Shown: one piece after another, positions 14,442 through 24,015 of the stretch
Numbering within the stretch: position 1 is the stretch's first letter
Layout: every line of letters begins with the position of its first letter
NCBI GenBank assembly: GCA_001825565.1
Contig: MHXM01000011.1
Location: forward strand, 47,410 to 78,185
Origin: Desulfuromonadaceae bacterium GWC2_58_13
Lineage (GTDB): Bacteria > Desulfobacterota > Desulfuromonadia > Desulfuromonadales > Trichloromonadaceae
Direction: 5' to 3'
Length of the DNA stretch: 30,776 nucleotides
The notes under the pieces: model-generated
Database searches by the model: none
The model's input: the letters and a program-made list of their open reading frames with translations, nothing else
Told to the model about the DNA's origin: nothing
Translations under genes and position numbers: made by a program

Positions 14442-16402
14442 TGGATAAGCTGGAGAAGTGGGTGCGCATCCGCATACGTCTGGTTGGCTTCTGTTTTCTG
14501 GTGGCCTTCAGTTTTATTGTCGTGCGGGCTTTTCAGCTTCAGGTTCTTGGTCAGGAGGAGTGGAAAAAGCGGGCGGAGCGACAACATCAGAAAGTTATCT
14601 CCCTGACTCCAAAGCGGGGCACCATCTATGACCAAAGTGGCGAGGAACTGGCGTTGAGCGTTGAAGTCGACTCCCTCTTTATCGAACCTCAGAAGGTCAC
14701 CGACCCGAACCGCGTCGCCAGTGTGCTGGCTAGTGCCCTGACCCTGTCAAAATCTTCAATCCAAGCAAAAATCAAATCAAAAAAGAATTTTCTCTGGCTC
14801 AAACGGCAGATCACCGAGAGTGAAAGTGAAAAAATCCGGGCCGCGAAGCTTGCCGGCATCGGATTTATTAAAGAGCATCAGCGTTTTTACCCCAACTCGG
14901 AAATCGGTGCTCATGTCCTCGGTTTCACCGGCATCGATCCCAAGGGGTTGGAAGGGCTGGAACTCGGTTACGATTCGGTGATTCTTGGCCAGGGCGGCTA
15001 TCTGGTGGTCGAGCGGGATGCCCTTGGTCGCAGTATGGGCAGCGGCGACAAGGTGGTCGAGGGCGAGCAGGAAGGGGCTGACCTGTACCTGACGCTCGAC
15101 AAAAATATTCAATATATCGCCGAAAAGGAATTGGCTGCGGGAGTCGCCGAGGTCGGCGCCAAGGGCGGCAGCGCGGTGGTGATCGACCCGCGCACGGGAA
15201 GAATTCTCGCCATGGCCAATCTGCCCGACTACAACCCCAACGCCATCGGCAATTACCGGCCTTTCCAGTGGCGCAACCGGGCGATTTGCGACACCTACGA
15301 GCCAGGGTCGACGCTCAAGATCTTTCTCATGTCGGCTGCCCTCAACGAAGGATTGGTGAAGCCGGGAACCGTCATTGATTGTGAGAAAGGGTCTTTTGCC
15401 GTTGGCGGCAAGGTTATTCATGACCACCATGCCTACGGCCGAATTACCGCGGCCGAAGTCATCAAGGTCAGTTCCAACATCGGGGCGGCAAAAATCGGCA
15501 AGGCACTCGAGCGCAATCGATTGTATCGCTACCTGACCGATTTCGGATTCGGCACCCCGACGGCAATCGATCTGCCGGGCGAATCAACGGGTCTGCTCCG
15601 GGAGCCGTCGGCCTGGTTCGAAATTGATTTGGCGGCCATTTCTTTTGGCCAGGGGATGACGGTCACCCCGCTGCAATTGGCCCGGGCGGCGGCAGCGATT
15701 GCCAACGACGGGGCCCTGCTGTCGATGCCGATTGTCGAAAAGATTGTTAATGATCGCGGCGAAATCGTCGAACAGCGCAAGCCGGAAGTCGTCCGGCAGG
15801 TGGTCACTCCCGAGGTGGCGCGACAGGTCCGGGACATGATGGCGTTGGCCGTCGGCGACGGTGGAACCGGAACCCTGGCGGCGGTTCCCGGCTTCGTGGT
15901 GGCGGGTAAAACCGGCACCGCGCAGAAAGTGGACCCGGTCACCGGCGGCTACTCGGTGGACAAACGAGTGGCTTCTTTCGTCGGCATGGTTCCCGCTCCC
16001 GCTCCGCAACTGGTGGTGCTGGTCATGGTGGACGAGCCGGCCAAGCATGTGTACGGTGGCCTGGTGGCCGCCCCGATTTTCTCGAAAATCACCACTCAAA
16101 CCCTGCGTTATCTGAAAATTGCACCAACCGACCGCGGCTCGGTCGATCCGCTTCCGCCGATGCCCGCCGAAGAGGCGCTGGCCCAGCCGATCCAGGCAGT
16201 GATCGAACCGGTTGAGGCAGGAGGCATGGTCATGCCGGACTGTATCGGCATGAGTTACCGGCAGGTGCTGGAAACCATGGCCGAAAAGGGACTGAACATC
16301 AAGCTTCGCGGATCGGGCCGGGTGGTTCAACAATCACCTATGCCCGGCCGGGCGATACGTTATTCAAACGAAGTCTGGGTCAGGCTGGCGCCGCCAACCT
16401 GA
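14441..16402 (+). CDS. ftsI: Septal peptidoglycan transpeptidase FtsI (PBP3) with PASTA domain
   Basis: FtsI crosslinks new peptidoglycan at the division site together with FtsW. The 653-residue product has a membrane anchor at about residues 14-33, a PBP-dimer region (PKRGTIYDQSGEELAL) and a transpeptidase domain. Catalytic motifs are S290-T-L-K293, S344-S-N346 and K490-T-G492. A single PASTA domain occupies about residues 597-653 (MPDCIGMSYRQVLETM to the end); E. coli FtsI lacks this, but it is common in Gram-positive and deltaproteobacterial relatives. The start overlaps the ftsL stop (TGATG). murE follows after 34 bp. Confidence 0.96.
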   Translation: MDKLEKWVRIRIRLVGFCFLVAFSFIVVRAFQLQVLGQEEWKKRAERQHQKVISLTPKRGTIYDQSGEELALSVEVDSLFIEPQKVTDPNRVASVLASALTLSKSSIQAKIKSKKNFLWLKRQITESESEKIRAAKLAGIGFIKEHQRFYPNSEIGAHVLGFTGIDPKGLEGLELGYDSVILGQGGYLVVERDALGRSMGSGDKVVEGEQEGADLYLTLDKNIQYIAEKELAAGVAEVGAKGGSAVVIDPRTGRILAMANLPDYNPNAIGNYRPFQWRNRAICDTYEPGSTLKIFLMSAALNEGLVKPGTVIDCEKGSFAVGGKVIHDHHAYGRITAAEVIKVSSNIGAAKIGKALERNRLYRYLTDFGFGTPTAIDLPGESTGLLREPSAWFEIDLAAISFGQGMTVTPLQLARAAAAIANDGALLSMPIVEKIVNDRGEIVEQRKPEVVRQVVTPEVARQVRDMMALAVGDGGTGTLAAVPGFVVAGKTGTAQKVDPVTGGYSVDKRVASFVGMVPAPAPQLVVLVMVDEPAKHVYGGLVAAPIFSKITTQTLRYLKIAPTDRGSVDPLPPMPAEEALAQPIQAVIEPVEAGGMVMPDCIGMSYRQVLETMAEKGLNIKLRGSGRVVQQSPMPGRAIRYSNEVWVRLAPPT

Positions 16403-16436
16403 AGAGAGTGAATTGTCTGCTCGAAGGAACTGCCGA

Positions 16437-17957
16437 ATGATGAAGCTAGCGGAACTGATTCAAGATCTTCCCGGGAGCCGTCTGATTGGATCGGGGGAAG
16501 GCGAAATCACGGGGCTTTATTACGACTCGCGGAAAGTCGAGGCGAATGGAGCCTTTTTCGCTTTGCGGGGAGCGACCGTCGACGGGCACCGCTTCGTCGC
16601 CGATGCCCTGGCCCGTGGCGCCAGCGCGATTTTCATCGAGCAGGAGATGGAATTGCCCATCGGCGTGTCCGGGGTTCTGGTGGACAATGCCCGGCAGGCC
16701 ATGGCCCGGGTCTCCGCCAGGTTTTTCGGTGAGCCCGCCCTGGCTATCCCGGTGGTTGGGGTGACCGGAACCAACGGCAAAACCACCATCACCTACCTGA
16801 TCGAGGCGATTTTACGGGCTGCCGGACGTCATCCGGCGGTCATGGGGACGATCAACTATCGCTTCGGCGACCATTGTCTGCCCTCGCTGCATACCACTCC
16901 CGAGTCGGTGGACCTGCTGCAGACGGTAGCTGGGTTCCGAAAAGCCGGAGCCGATGCGCTGGTCATGGAAGTATCGTCTCATTCCCTCGACCAGTACCGG
17001 GTCGACGGCGTTTCCTTCGATGTCGGTGTTTTTACCAACCTGACACCCGAGCATCTCGATTATCACGGCACCATGGAAGCGTACTTTGCCAGCAAATCAC
17101 GATTTTTTGGCGACCTTCTGGCCGGCGGCAAGGGGGGGGTGATCAATATCGACGACAGCTACGGGCAACAGCTGGCGGAGCGGTTTCCCGCCGCCATAAC
17201 CTGCGGCACCAGCGATCGGGCCGATGTTTTTCCCCGGCAGGCGAGCCTGTCGCTGGACGGCATCCGGGCCGAACTGGAAACCCCGGCCGGGCTTGTTGCC
17301 GTGCAGTCCAGCCTGATCGGCGAATTCAACCTGCAGAACCTGCTCTGCGCGGCAGGCGCGGGGATCGCTCTGGGATTGCCGCTTTCGACCATCGCCGATG
17401 GTTTGACCCGGGCACAGCAAGTGCCTGGTCGGCTGGAACGGATCGAAAACGACCGCAAGGCATTGATTCTGGTCGACTACGCGCACACGGGCGATGCCCT
17501 CGAAAAGGTTCTGCAAACCGTCAGCGGGCTGTCGCCGGCACGACTGCTGACGGTGTTTGGCTGCGGCGGCGATCGCGACCGGCGCAAGCGTCCGGTCATG
17601 GGCGAGATAGCGGCCCGCTTTTCGAATCTGGCGGTGTTGACCTCCGACAACCCGCGTACCGAGGATCCACAGGCCATTCTCGATGAAGTGCGGGTCGGCG
17701 TCCTGCGCGTGCATGCCCGGGAGTGGTCGATGGAGGAAGCGCGGCAGCTGTCCGGCCGTGGTTTCGTGACTATTCCCGACCGGGCTACGGCCATCGGTTT
17801 CGCGGTATCGTTGCTGGGCGAAAACGACCTGCTGCTGGTAGCCGGAAAAGGGCACGAAGATTACCAGATTCTTGGCACCCGGAGGATTCATTTTGATGAC
17901 CGCGAAGAAGTCCGGCGCGCCCTGGGCCGACTGGAGGAATTCCATGATAAACCTTGA
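16437..17957 (+). CDS. murE: UDP-MurNAc-tripeptide synthetase MurE (meso-DAP type)
   Basis: MurE adds the third amino acid to UDP-MurNAc-L-Ala-D-Glu in the cytoplasm. The 506-residue product has the ATP loop GTNGKT at 111-116, HTTPESVDL, VMEVSSHSLDQYRV and LTPEHLDYHGTMEAY. The motif DNPR at 404-407 is the known signature of meso-diaminopimelate-adding enzymes, so the wall is probably the DAP type. GAAGGA at 16423-16428 precedes ATG 16437; the next codon is also ATG. The end overlaps murF by 14 bp. Confidence 0.97.
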   Translation: MMKLAELIQDLPGSRLIGSGEGEITGLYYDSRKVEANGAFFALRGATVDGHRFVADALARGASAIFIEQEMELPIGVSGVLVDNARQAMARVSARFFGEPALAIPVVGVTGTNGKTTITYLIEAILRAAGRHPAVMGTINYRFGDHCLPSLHTTPESVDLLQTVAGFRKAGADALVMEVSSHSLDQYRVDGVSFDVGVFTNLTPEHLDYHGTMEAYFASKSRFFGDLLAGGKGGVINIDDSYGQQLAERFPAAITCGTSDRADVFPRQASLSLDGIRAELETPAGLVAVQSSLIGEFNLQNLLCAAGAGIALGLPLSTIADGLTRAQQVPGRLERIENDRKALILVDYAHTGDALEKVLQTVSGLSPARLLTVFGCGGDRDRRKRPVMGEIAARFSNLAVLTSDNPRTEDPQAILDEVRVGVLRVHAREWSMEEARQLSGRGFVTIPDRATAIGFAVSLLGENDLLLVAGKGHEDYQILGTRRIHFDDREEVRRALGRLEEFHDKP

Positions 17958-19341
17958 CATACAGACCATTGCCAGGATCACGGGCGGTCGGCTCACCCCC
18001 GCTGGGGCGGCCGGAACCGTGACCGGGATTTCGACCGACAGCCGGACGCTCAAATCCGGAGAACTGTTCGTCCCTCTGCGCGGACCGAATTTCGACGGCC
18101 ATGATTTCCTGATCCGGGCGCTGCGCAACGGCGCGGCCGCCTGTTTGAGCGAAGAGGTGGTCGGCGCCTTTCCGGTGCCGCTGATCCAGGTTCCGGACAC
18201 CCTGGTGGCGCTGGGCGACTTGGCAGCGGCTCGCCGCCGGGAATTTTCCGGCCCGGTGGTTGGGCTGACCGGCTCGACCGGCAAAACGACCACCAAGGAT
18301 ATGGTCGCCAATATCCTCGCCCTGACCGGCCCCGGCCTGAAGACCGAAGGAAACTTCAATAACCTGGTGGGATTGCCGCTGACCCTGTTCCGGTTGCAGC
18401 CCGACCACGAGTGGGTGGTCCTCGAAATGGGGATGAGTGCGCGTGGCGAAATCGCTCGTCTGACCGAAATCGCCGAGCCCTTTGTTGGTGTCGTCACCAA
18501 CGTTGGTCCGGCCCATCTCGAAACCCTGCAGAATATCGAGGGTGTGTTGCGGGCCAAGGGCGAGCTGTTCGCCTCGATGAAGCCCGGTAGCATTGCCGTG
18601 GTCAATGCCGACGACGAGCGGGTTGCTCGACTGCCCGTGGCCAACGGAGTGCGGCGCCTCTGCTTTGGCTTGAACGCCGAAGCTCAGGTGCGCGCCGAAA
18701 ACATTGTCGCCACCGGTCAGGCTCTCGAATTTGATCTGCTGCTGCCTTCTGGCCGCTGGCCGGTATGCATGCAGGTGGCCGGCCGCCACAACGTGCTCAA
18801 CGCGCTGGCCGCCGCGGCTACCGCATCCGCCCTGGAGGTGGACGGCGAACGGATCGTGCGTGGCCTGGAAGCTTTCCGGCCGGCGCCGGGGCGCATGGAA
18901 GTGGTATCGGTCAAAGACGATATTCTTATTCTCGAGGACAGCTACAACGCCAACCCGCTGTCGGTGAAAGCGGCCCTGACCACCCTCGACGAACTGGGTG
19001 GCGAAGGACGCCGGGTCGCTGTGCTCGGCGACATGCTGGAACTTGGAAACACCTCCGCCGAACTGCATCACGAAATTGGTCAGGCCGCGGGCCGGCGGGT
19101 CGACCTGCTGGTATTGCTCGGGCAGATGGCCGCCGAAGTGGCGGCCGGGGCCCGCGAGGCCGGGCTGGCCGATGCTCGGATCATCATTGTCGGGTCGCAC
19201 GAAGAGGCGGTCGCCCAGTTGCGCAGTCAGCTGCAATGCGGCGACCGGGTGCTGGTCAAAGGGTCGCGCGGAATGAAAATGGAAAAAATCAGTAGTGTGC
19301 TGCGGGCCGAGGACGTGTGTCTCGCCGCGGGCAACTGCTAG
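17944..19341 (+). CDS. murF: UDP-MurNAc-tripeptide--D-Ala-D-Ala ligase MurF
   Basis: MurF adds D-Ala-D-Ala to complete the UDP-MurNAc-pentapeptide. The product is 465 residues. It has the N-terminal substrate domain (ISTDSRTLKSGELFVPLRG), the ATP loop GSTGKTTTKDM starting at residue 110, VVLEMGMSARGEIARL and EDSYNANPLSVKAAL. The ATG at 17944 has GGAGG (17933-17937) 6 bases upstream and lies within the end of murE. Its D-Ala-D-Ala substrate is made by Ddl, encoded further down the cluster. Confidence 0.97.
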   Translation: MINLDIQTIARITGGRLTPAGAAGTVTGISTDSRTLKSGELFVPLRGPNFDGHDFLIRALRNGAAACLSEEVVGAFPVPLIQVPDTLVALGDLAAARRREFSGPVVGLTGSTGKTTTKDMVANILALTGPGLKTEGNFNNLVGLPLTLFRLQPDHEWVVLEMGMSARGEIARLTEIAEPFVGVVTNVGPAHLETLQNIEGVLRAKGELFASMKPGSIAVVNADDERVARLPVANGVRRLCFGLNAEAQVRAENIVATGQALEFDLLLPSGRWPVCMQVAGRHNVLNALAAAATASALEVDGERIVRGLEAFRPAPGRMEVVSVKDDILILEDSYNANPLSVKAALTTLDELGGEGRRVAVLGDMLELGNTSAELHHEIGQAAGRRVDLLVLLGQMAAEVAAGAREAGLADARIIIVGSHEEAVAQLRSQLQCGDRVLVKGSRGMKMEKISSVLRAEDVCLAAGNC

Positions 19342-19350
19342 GAGCCGTCG

Positions 19351-20427
19351 ATGCTGTATCATCTGCTCTATCCGCTGCACACCGAATTTTCGGTGCTTTA
19401 TATTTTCCGGTACATCACCTTCCGGACGATCTACGCGACCATTACGGCCCTGGTGATTTCATTTATTCTCGGCCCCTGGTTGATCGACAAGTTGCAGCGC
19501 CTGCAGATCGGGCAGACCATCCGCAAGGTCGGTCCCGAGTCGCACTTCAAGAAAGAGGGGACGCCGACCATGGGAGGCACCCTGATTCTGCTGGCCATCG
19601 TTCTGCCGACCCTGCTCTGGGCCGACCTGACCAACCTCTATGTCTGGGTCACCCTGCTGGTGACCGTCGGTTTCGGCGCCGTCGGCTTCGTCGACGATTA
19701 CCGCAAGGTCAAATACAAAAACAGCGACGGCTTGTCGGCTCGCAAGAAGATGTTCTGGCTGATGCTGATTTCGGGGCTGGCGGGAGTGGCGCTGTATCTT
19801 TACCCACCCTTCCAGACCAACCTGGTTTTTCCGTTTTTCAAGGGGGTGCGGCCCGAGCTGGGGCTTTTGTACATCCCCTTCGCCATGCTGGTGGTGGTCG
19901 GCTCGGGCAACGCCGTGAATCTTACCGACGGCCTCGACGGCTTGGCCATTGGGCCGATGATCATCGCTTCGGGGACCTACCTCCTGTTCGCCTATCTGGC
20001 CGGCAACGCCAGGCTGGCCGAATATCTGCAGATCAGCAGCGTGCAGGGGGCCGGCGAACTGGCCGTATTGTGCGGGGCAATGGTCGGCGCCGGGCTCGGC
20101 TTCTTGTGGTTCAATACCTATCCGGCCCAGGTCTTCATGGGGGATGTCGGCAGCCTCTCGCTGGGGGGCGCTCTCGGCATCATCGCGGTGATCACCAAGC
20201 AGGAAATCGTCCTGGTGATCGTCGGAGGAATCTTTGTGGTCGAGGCACTGTCGGTGATTTTTCAGGTGACCTCGTTCCGGTTGTGCGGCAAGCGGATTTT
20301 TCGCATGGCGCCGATTCATCACCATTTTGAATTGAAGGGGTGGCCCGAGCCGAAGATCATTGTGCGATTCTGGATCATCAGCATCATTCTGGCCCTGGTG
20401 GCCCTTTCAACCCTGAAGTTGAGGTGA
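19351..20427 (+). CDS. mraY: Phospho-MurNAc-pentapeptide transferase MraY
   Basis: MraY moves phospho-MurNAc-pentapeptide to undecaprenyl phosphate, forming lipid I at the inner membrane. The 358-residue product has about ten hydrophobic segments. Active-site motifs are FVDDYRKVKYKNSDGLSARK, NAVNLTDGLDGLAIGP, FMGDVGSLSLGGALG and the histidine motif PIHHHFELKGW. AGGA precedes the ATG by 7 bases; the gap after murF is 9 bp. Confidence 0.98.
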   Translation: MLYHLLYPLHTEFSVLYIFRYITFRTIYATITALVISFILGPWLIDKLQRLQIGQTIRKVGPESHFKKEGTPTMGGTLILLAIVLPTLLWADLTNLYVWVTLLVTVGFGAVGFVDDYRKVKYKNSDGLSARKKMFWLMLISGLAGVALYLYPPFQTNLVFPFFKGVRPELGLLYIPFAMLVVVGSGNAVNLTDGLDGLAIGPMIIASGTYLLFAYLAGNARLAEYLQISSVQGAGELAVLCGAMVGAGLGFLWFNTYPAQVFMGDVGSLSLGGALGIIAVITKQEIVLVIVGGIFVVEALSVIFQVTSFRLCGKRIFRMAPIHHHFELKGWPEPKIIVRFWIISIILALVALSTLKLR

Positions 20428-20428
20428 C

Positions 20429-21790
20429 ATGCAGCGCGACTACCGTGGTAAACAGGTTGTTGTGACGGGGGCGGGCCGAACCGGCCTGGCCCTGTGCGCG
20501 TATTTCCGTCGTCGCGGCGCCGCCGTCACCCTCTCCGACAGCCGCAGCGCCGCCCAGATCACCGGCTTGGATGCACTGGAGCAGATGGGGGTCGCGTTCG
20601 ACCTGGGTTGCCACAGCGAAGGCTTGTTCCGCGCCGCCGATCTGGTGGCGGTCAGCCCCGGGGTGCCGCTGACGGTGCCGGCGGTGGCGGCGGCCATCGC
20701 TGCCGGGGTGCCGGTACTGGGCGAAATCGAGATCGCTTTTGCCGAGTTCGAGGCGCCGCTGGTGGCGATTACCGGAACCAACGGCAAGTCGACCACCACC
20801 ACGGTGATGGGAGAAATCTTTCTGGCCTGGGGCAAGGCCACCTTTGTCGGCGGCAATCTGGGAACCCCGTTGATCGAAGCGGTCGATGGTCGCCGCTGGG
20901 ACTGGGGAGTCGCCGAGCTGTCGTCGTTCCAGCTTGAGGCGATCGCGTCGTTTCGTCCCCGCTACGCGCTGCTGCTCAACCTGACCGAAGATCATCTCGA
21001 TCGTTATCCCGACATGGCCAGTTACGTGGCGGCCAAAATGCGGATGTTCGAGAATATGACCGCCGCCGATGTGGCCATCCTGAATGCCGAGGATGCTCTG
21101 GTCATGCAGGCGACAACGGCTATCCGGCCGCGGCGGGTGCTGTTTTCCTCGGCCCGGATTCCCGATCGGGGGATGGGCTACGACGGCAGCGATATCGTCT
21201 GGCGCTGGCAGGGCGTTGAGCAACGGTTTCCGGTGCGGGCGTTGCGCCTGAAGGGGCTGCACAACATTGAAAACGTCATGGCGGCGATGATTCCCCCCCT
21301 GCTTGAGGGGTGCCCGGCCGAGGTCGTCTGGCAGGCCGCCTGCGGCTTTTCCGGCCTGCCTCACCGAATGGTCGAGGTTCGGGTATTGGGCGGCGTTCCC
21401 TGGTACAACGATTCCAAGGGGACCAACGTCGGCAGCGTGTTGAAAAGCCTGGCCGGGCTGGCCGCGCCGGTGACCCTGATTGCCGGCGGCAAGGACAAGG
21501 GGGGCGACTATGCCCCGTTGGCCGGGCCGGTTAAAGAAAAGGTGGCGCACCTGGTGCTGATCGGCCAGGCCGCCGGACGGATGGAGTCCGCCCTTGGCCG
21601 GCTGACCCACACGGTACGGGCCGGCTCGTTGGCGGAGGCGGTACGGTTGGCGCGCCAGCTGACCCCGGCCGGCGGCGCGGTGCTCTTTTCCCCCGGCTGT
21701 TCGAGCTTCGACATGTTCAAAAATTATGAAGAACGCGGCGACCTGTTTGCCCGCGCCGTTATGGAACTCACGGACCAAGAGGCGGTTTAG
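20429..21790 (+). CDS. murD: UDP-MurNAc-L-alanine--D-glutamate ligase MurD
   Basis: MurD adds D-glutamate to UDP-MurNAc-L-Ala. The 453-residue product shows a Rossmann-type N-terminus (QVVVTGAGRTGLALC), the ATP loop GTNGKST at 116-122, LNLTEDHLDRY and NDSKGTNVGSVLKSL. The ATG begins one base after the mraY stop and GAGG lies at 20421-20424 inside the mraY end. Length and motifs are normal. Confidence 0.97.
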   Translation: MQRDYRGKQVVVTGAGRTGLALCAYFRRRGAAVTLSDSRSAAQITGLDALEQMGVAFDLGCHSEGLFRAADLVAVSPGVPLTVPAVAAAIAAGVPVLGEIEIAFAEFEAPLVAITGTNGKSTTTTVMGEIFLAWGKATFVGGNLGTPLIEAVDGRRWDWGVAELSSFQLEAIASFRPRYALLLNLTEDHLDRYPDMASYVAAKMRMFENMTAADVAILNAEDALVMQATTAIRPRRVLFSSARIPDRGMGYDGSDIVWRWQGVEQRFPVRALRLKGLHNIENVMAAMIPPLLEGCPAEVVWQAACGFSGLPHRMVEVRVLGGVPWYNDSKGTNVGSVLKSLAGLAAPVTLIAGGKDKGGDYAPLAGPVKEKVAHLVLIGQAAGRMESALGRLTHTVRAGSLAEAVRLARQLTPAGGAVLFSPGCSSFDMFKNYEERGDLFARAVMELTDQEAV

Positions 21791-21792
21791 GG

Positions 21793-22899
21793 ATGGAATC
21801 GAGGAAAGGCTTCGATACGACGATTCTGCTGCTGGCGGTGGTGCTCACCTGCTTCGGCGTCGTCATGGTCTATTCCTCGTCGTCGATCATGGCGGAGAAG
21901 CGGTACGCCGACGGTTTCTTTTTTCTCAAGCGCCAGGGCATCTATGCCGTCGTCGGGTTTCTGATCATGGCGGCGGCCATGCGTTTCGATTACCTCCATT
22001 TGCGCAAGCTGGCGGTTCCTTTTCTGCTCTTCTGCGTGGCCCTGCTGGCGATGGTGCTGATACCGGGCATCGGTAGCCACGCCGGCGGCGCCGCTCGCTG
22101 GATTCGACTGGGTCCGGTGTCGGTGCAGCCGGCCGAACTCGCCAAGCTGGGACTGGTCATCTATATGGCCCACTCGCTGGCGAAGAAAAAAGAAAAGGTC
22201 AAAAACCTGGCCAACGGTTTTATTCCTTATATGATTGTGCTGGCCCTGCTGTTGGCCCTGCTGTTGTTGCAGCCCGACCTCGGCAGTGCCATGACCCTGG
22301 GCGGGGTCGCCATGATCATGCTGCTGGTCGCCGGCACCCGGCTGACCTACCTGGTGTCGATCGCCATCATTGCCGCTCCGCTTCTTTATTATGCGGTTAT
22401 GACGGTCGATTACCGCCGCCGGCGGATCATGGCGTTTCTCAATCCCTGGGAGGATCCGACCAATACCGGGTTCCAGATCATCCAGAGCTGGATCGCTTTC
22501 GGCACCGGCGGTTTGGGCGGCAACGGGCTCGGACAGGGGAAACAGAAGCTGTTTTTTCTTCCCGAGGCACATACCGACTTCATCTTTGCCGTGGTCGGAG
22601 AAGAACTGGGGTACGCCGGAGTCTTTGTGGTGACCGCCATGTTTCTGGTGCTGATCCTGCGGGGGATTCGCACTTCCCTGACGGCGCCCGACGATTTCGG
22701 ACGGTTTCTCGCCTTCGGTCTGACCCTGCTGCTCGGACTGGAAGCGTTTGTCAATATCGCGGTGGTGATGGGGATGCTGCCGACCAAGGGATTGGCCCTG
22801 CCGTTTCTTTCCTACGGTGGAACCAGCCTGCTGACGACGATGCTGGCCATTGGACTGTTGTTGAATATTTCGAGTCATGCTCCCGGGGAGGTCCGATGA
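21793..22899 (+). CDS. ftsW: Septal peptidoglycan glycosyltransferase FtsW
   Basis: FtsW is the SEDS-family polymerase that extends glycan strands from lipid II and works with FtsI. The 368-residue product is very hydrophobic with about ten membrane segments. Family motifs are VQPAELAKLGLVIYMAHSL, PDLGSAMTLGG, LPEAHTDFIFAVVGEELG and LPTKGLALPFLSYGGTSLL. Its place between murD and murG is the canonical one, which favours FtsW over the elongation homologue RodA. The TGA overlaps murG (ATGA). Confidence 0.96.
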   Translation: MESRKGFDTTILLLAVVLTCFGVVMVYSSSSIMAEKRYADGFFFLKRQGIYAVVGFLIMAAAMRFDYLHLRKLAVPFLLFCVALLAMVLIPGIGSHAGGAARWIRLGPVSVQPAELAKLGLVIYMAHSLAKKKEKVKNLANGFIPYMIVLALLLALLLLQPDLGSAMTLGGVAMIMLLVAGTRLTYLVSIAIIAAPLLYYAVMTVDYRRRRIMAFLNPWEDPTNTGFQIIQSWIAFGTGGLGGNGLGQGKQKLFFLPEAHTDFIFAVVGEELGYAGVFVVTAMFLVLILRGIRTSLTAPDDFGRFLAFGLTLLLGLEAFVNIAVVMGMLPTKGLALPFLSYGGTSLLTTMLAIGLLLNISSHAPGEVR

Positions 22900-24011
22900 A
22901 AATGCTGTTGGCCGGTGGCGGCACAGGCGGACACCTGTTTCCCGCAGTGGCTCTGGCCCAGCGGTTGCTGGCGGCCGAGCCCGAATCGAAGGTGCTGTTC
23001 GTCGGTACCCGCCGAGGGATCGAGGCGAAGGTGCTGCCCGAACTCGGGCTGCCGCTCGCCACCATCGACATCAGCGGACTGGTTGGCAAGAAGCTGGTCG
23101 GTAAGCTGATCATGGGGCCGCAACTGATTCGCAGCCTGGTTCAGTCGCTACGCATTCTGCATAAGTTTCAGCCGGATGTCGTGGTCGGGGTTGGAGGATA
23201 CGCTTCCGGGCCGGTACTGCTGGCGGCGCGGCTGAGAGGCTATCCGACCCTGATCCACGAGCAGAATGCCGCCCCGGGACTGACCAACCGCCTGCTCGGC
23301 CGTTGGGTGGACCGGGTCTGCACCTCCTTTTCCGAGATGGACTGTGGATTCAAGCGCAGTCGCACCGTTCTTACCGGCAACCCGTTGCGCAGCGGCATGG
23401 ACGACTGTCCGCCGGTGCCAAGCGGAACTCCCCGCCTGCTGGTCTTCGGCGGCAGCCGTGGCGCCCGGGCGATCAACGATGCGGTGGTGGCCATGCTCCC
23501 CGACCTTGCACGGTTCAAGGAGCAGCTGGCCATCCACCACCAGACCGGGGCCGAGGACCTGGAGCGGATTCGCCAGGGCTATCGGGAGGCCGGCTGGGAG
23601 GCGGCGGAGGTGGTTCCGTTCATCGACGACATGGCCGCCGCCTATGCCCGCAGCCATCTGGTGATCTGCCGGGCCGGGGCGACCACCCTGGCCGAATTGA
23701 CGGCCTGCGGCCGGCCGGCGATTCTGATCCCCTATCCCTACGCCGCCGCCGACCACCAGACCGCCAATGCCCAGTCCCTGGCTTCACGGGGAGCGGCCCT
23801 GATGCTGCCGCAGAGCGACCTGACGCCCGCCCTGCTGGCCCGTCTGGTGGGCGACCTGCTCGACGACCGCGAGCGTTTACTGGGGATGGCCGGCGTCTCC
23901 TGGGCGCTGGGAAAAAAGGGGGCCGCCGACCGGATTCTGCAGGAATGCCGGGTTATTGCCGGAGTAGTCAGCGAAGTGCCGGCCAATCTCAACCTCAACG
24001 AAGAGATGTGA
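22896..24011 (+). CDS. murG: UDP-GlcNAc--lipid I N-acetylglucosaminyltransferase MurG
   Basis: MurG adds GlcNAc to lipid I on the cytoplasmic face, giving lipid II. The 371-residue product has the glycine-rich GGTGGHLFPAVALAQ near the start, VVVGVGGYASGPVLLAARL, LIHEQNAAPGLTNRLLG, LVFGGSRGARAIN and the UDP-GlcNAc site VICRAGATTLAEL with PYPYAAADHQTANA. GGGGAGG at 22885-22891 precedes the ATG, which overlaps the ftsW stop by 4 bp. murC starts 4 bp after its stop. Confidence 0.97.
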   Translation: MKMLLAGGGTGGHLFPAVALAQRLLAAEPESKVLFVGTRRGIEAKVLPELGLPLATIDISGLVGKKLVGKLIMGPQLIRSLVQSLRILHKFQPDVVVGVGGYASGPVLLAARLRGYPTLIHEQNAAPGLTNRLLGRWVDRVCTSFSEMDCGFKRSRTVLTGNPLRSGMDDCPPVPSGTPRLLVFGGSRGARAINDAVVAMLPDLARFKEQLAIHHQTGAEDLERIRQGYREAGWEAAEVVPFIDDMAAAYARSHLVICRAGATTLAELTACGRPAILIPYPYAAADHQTANAQSLASRGAALMLPQSDLTPALLARLVGDLLDDRERLLGMAGVSWALGKKGAADRILQECRVIAGVVSEVPANLNLNEEM

Positions 24012-24015
24012 GCTT

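Noticed and set aside
17097..19380. Long - strand open frames opposite murE and murF (515 and 531 codons)
   Set aside because: They lie wholly antisense to well-identified genes, have low-complexity Arg/Gly/His/Pro-rich translations and no ribosome-binding sites. They are side effects of G+C-rich codon use.
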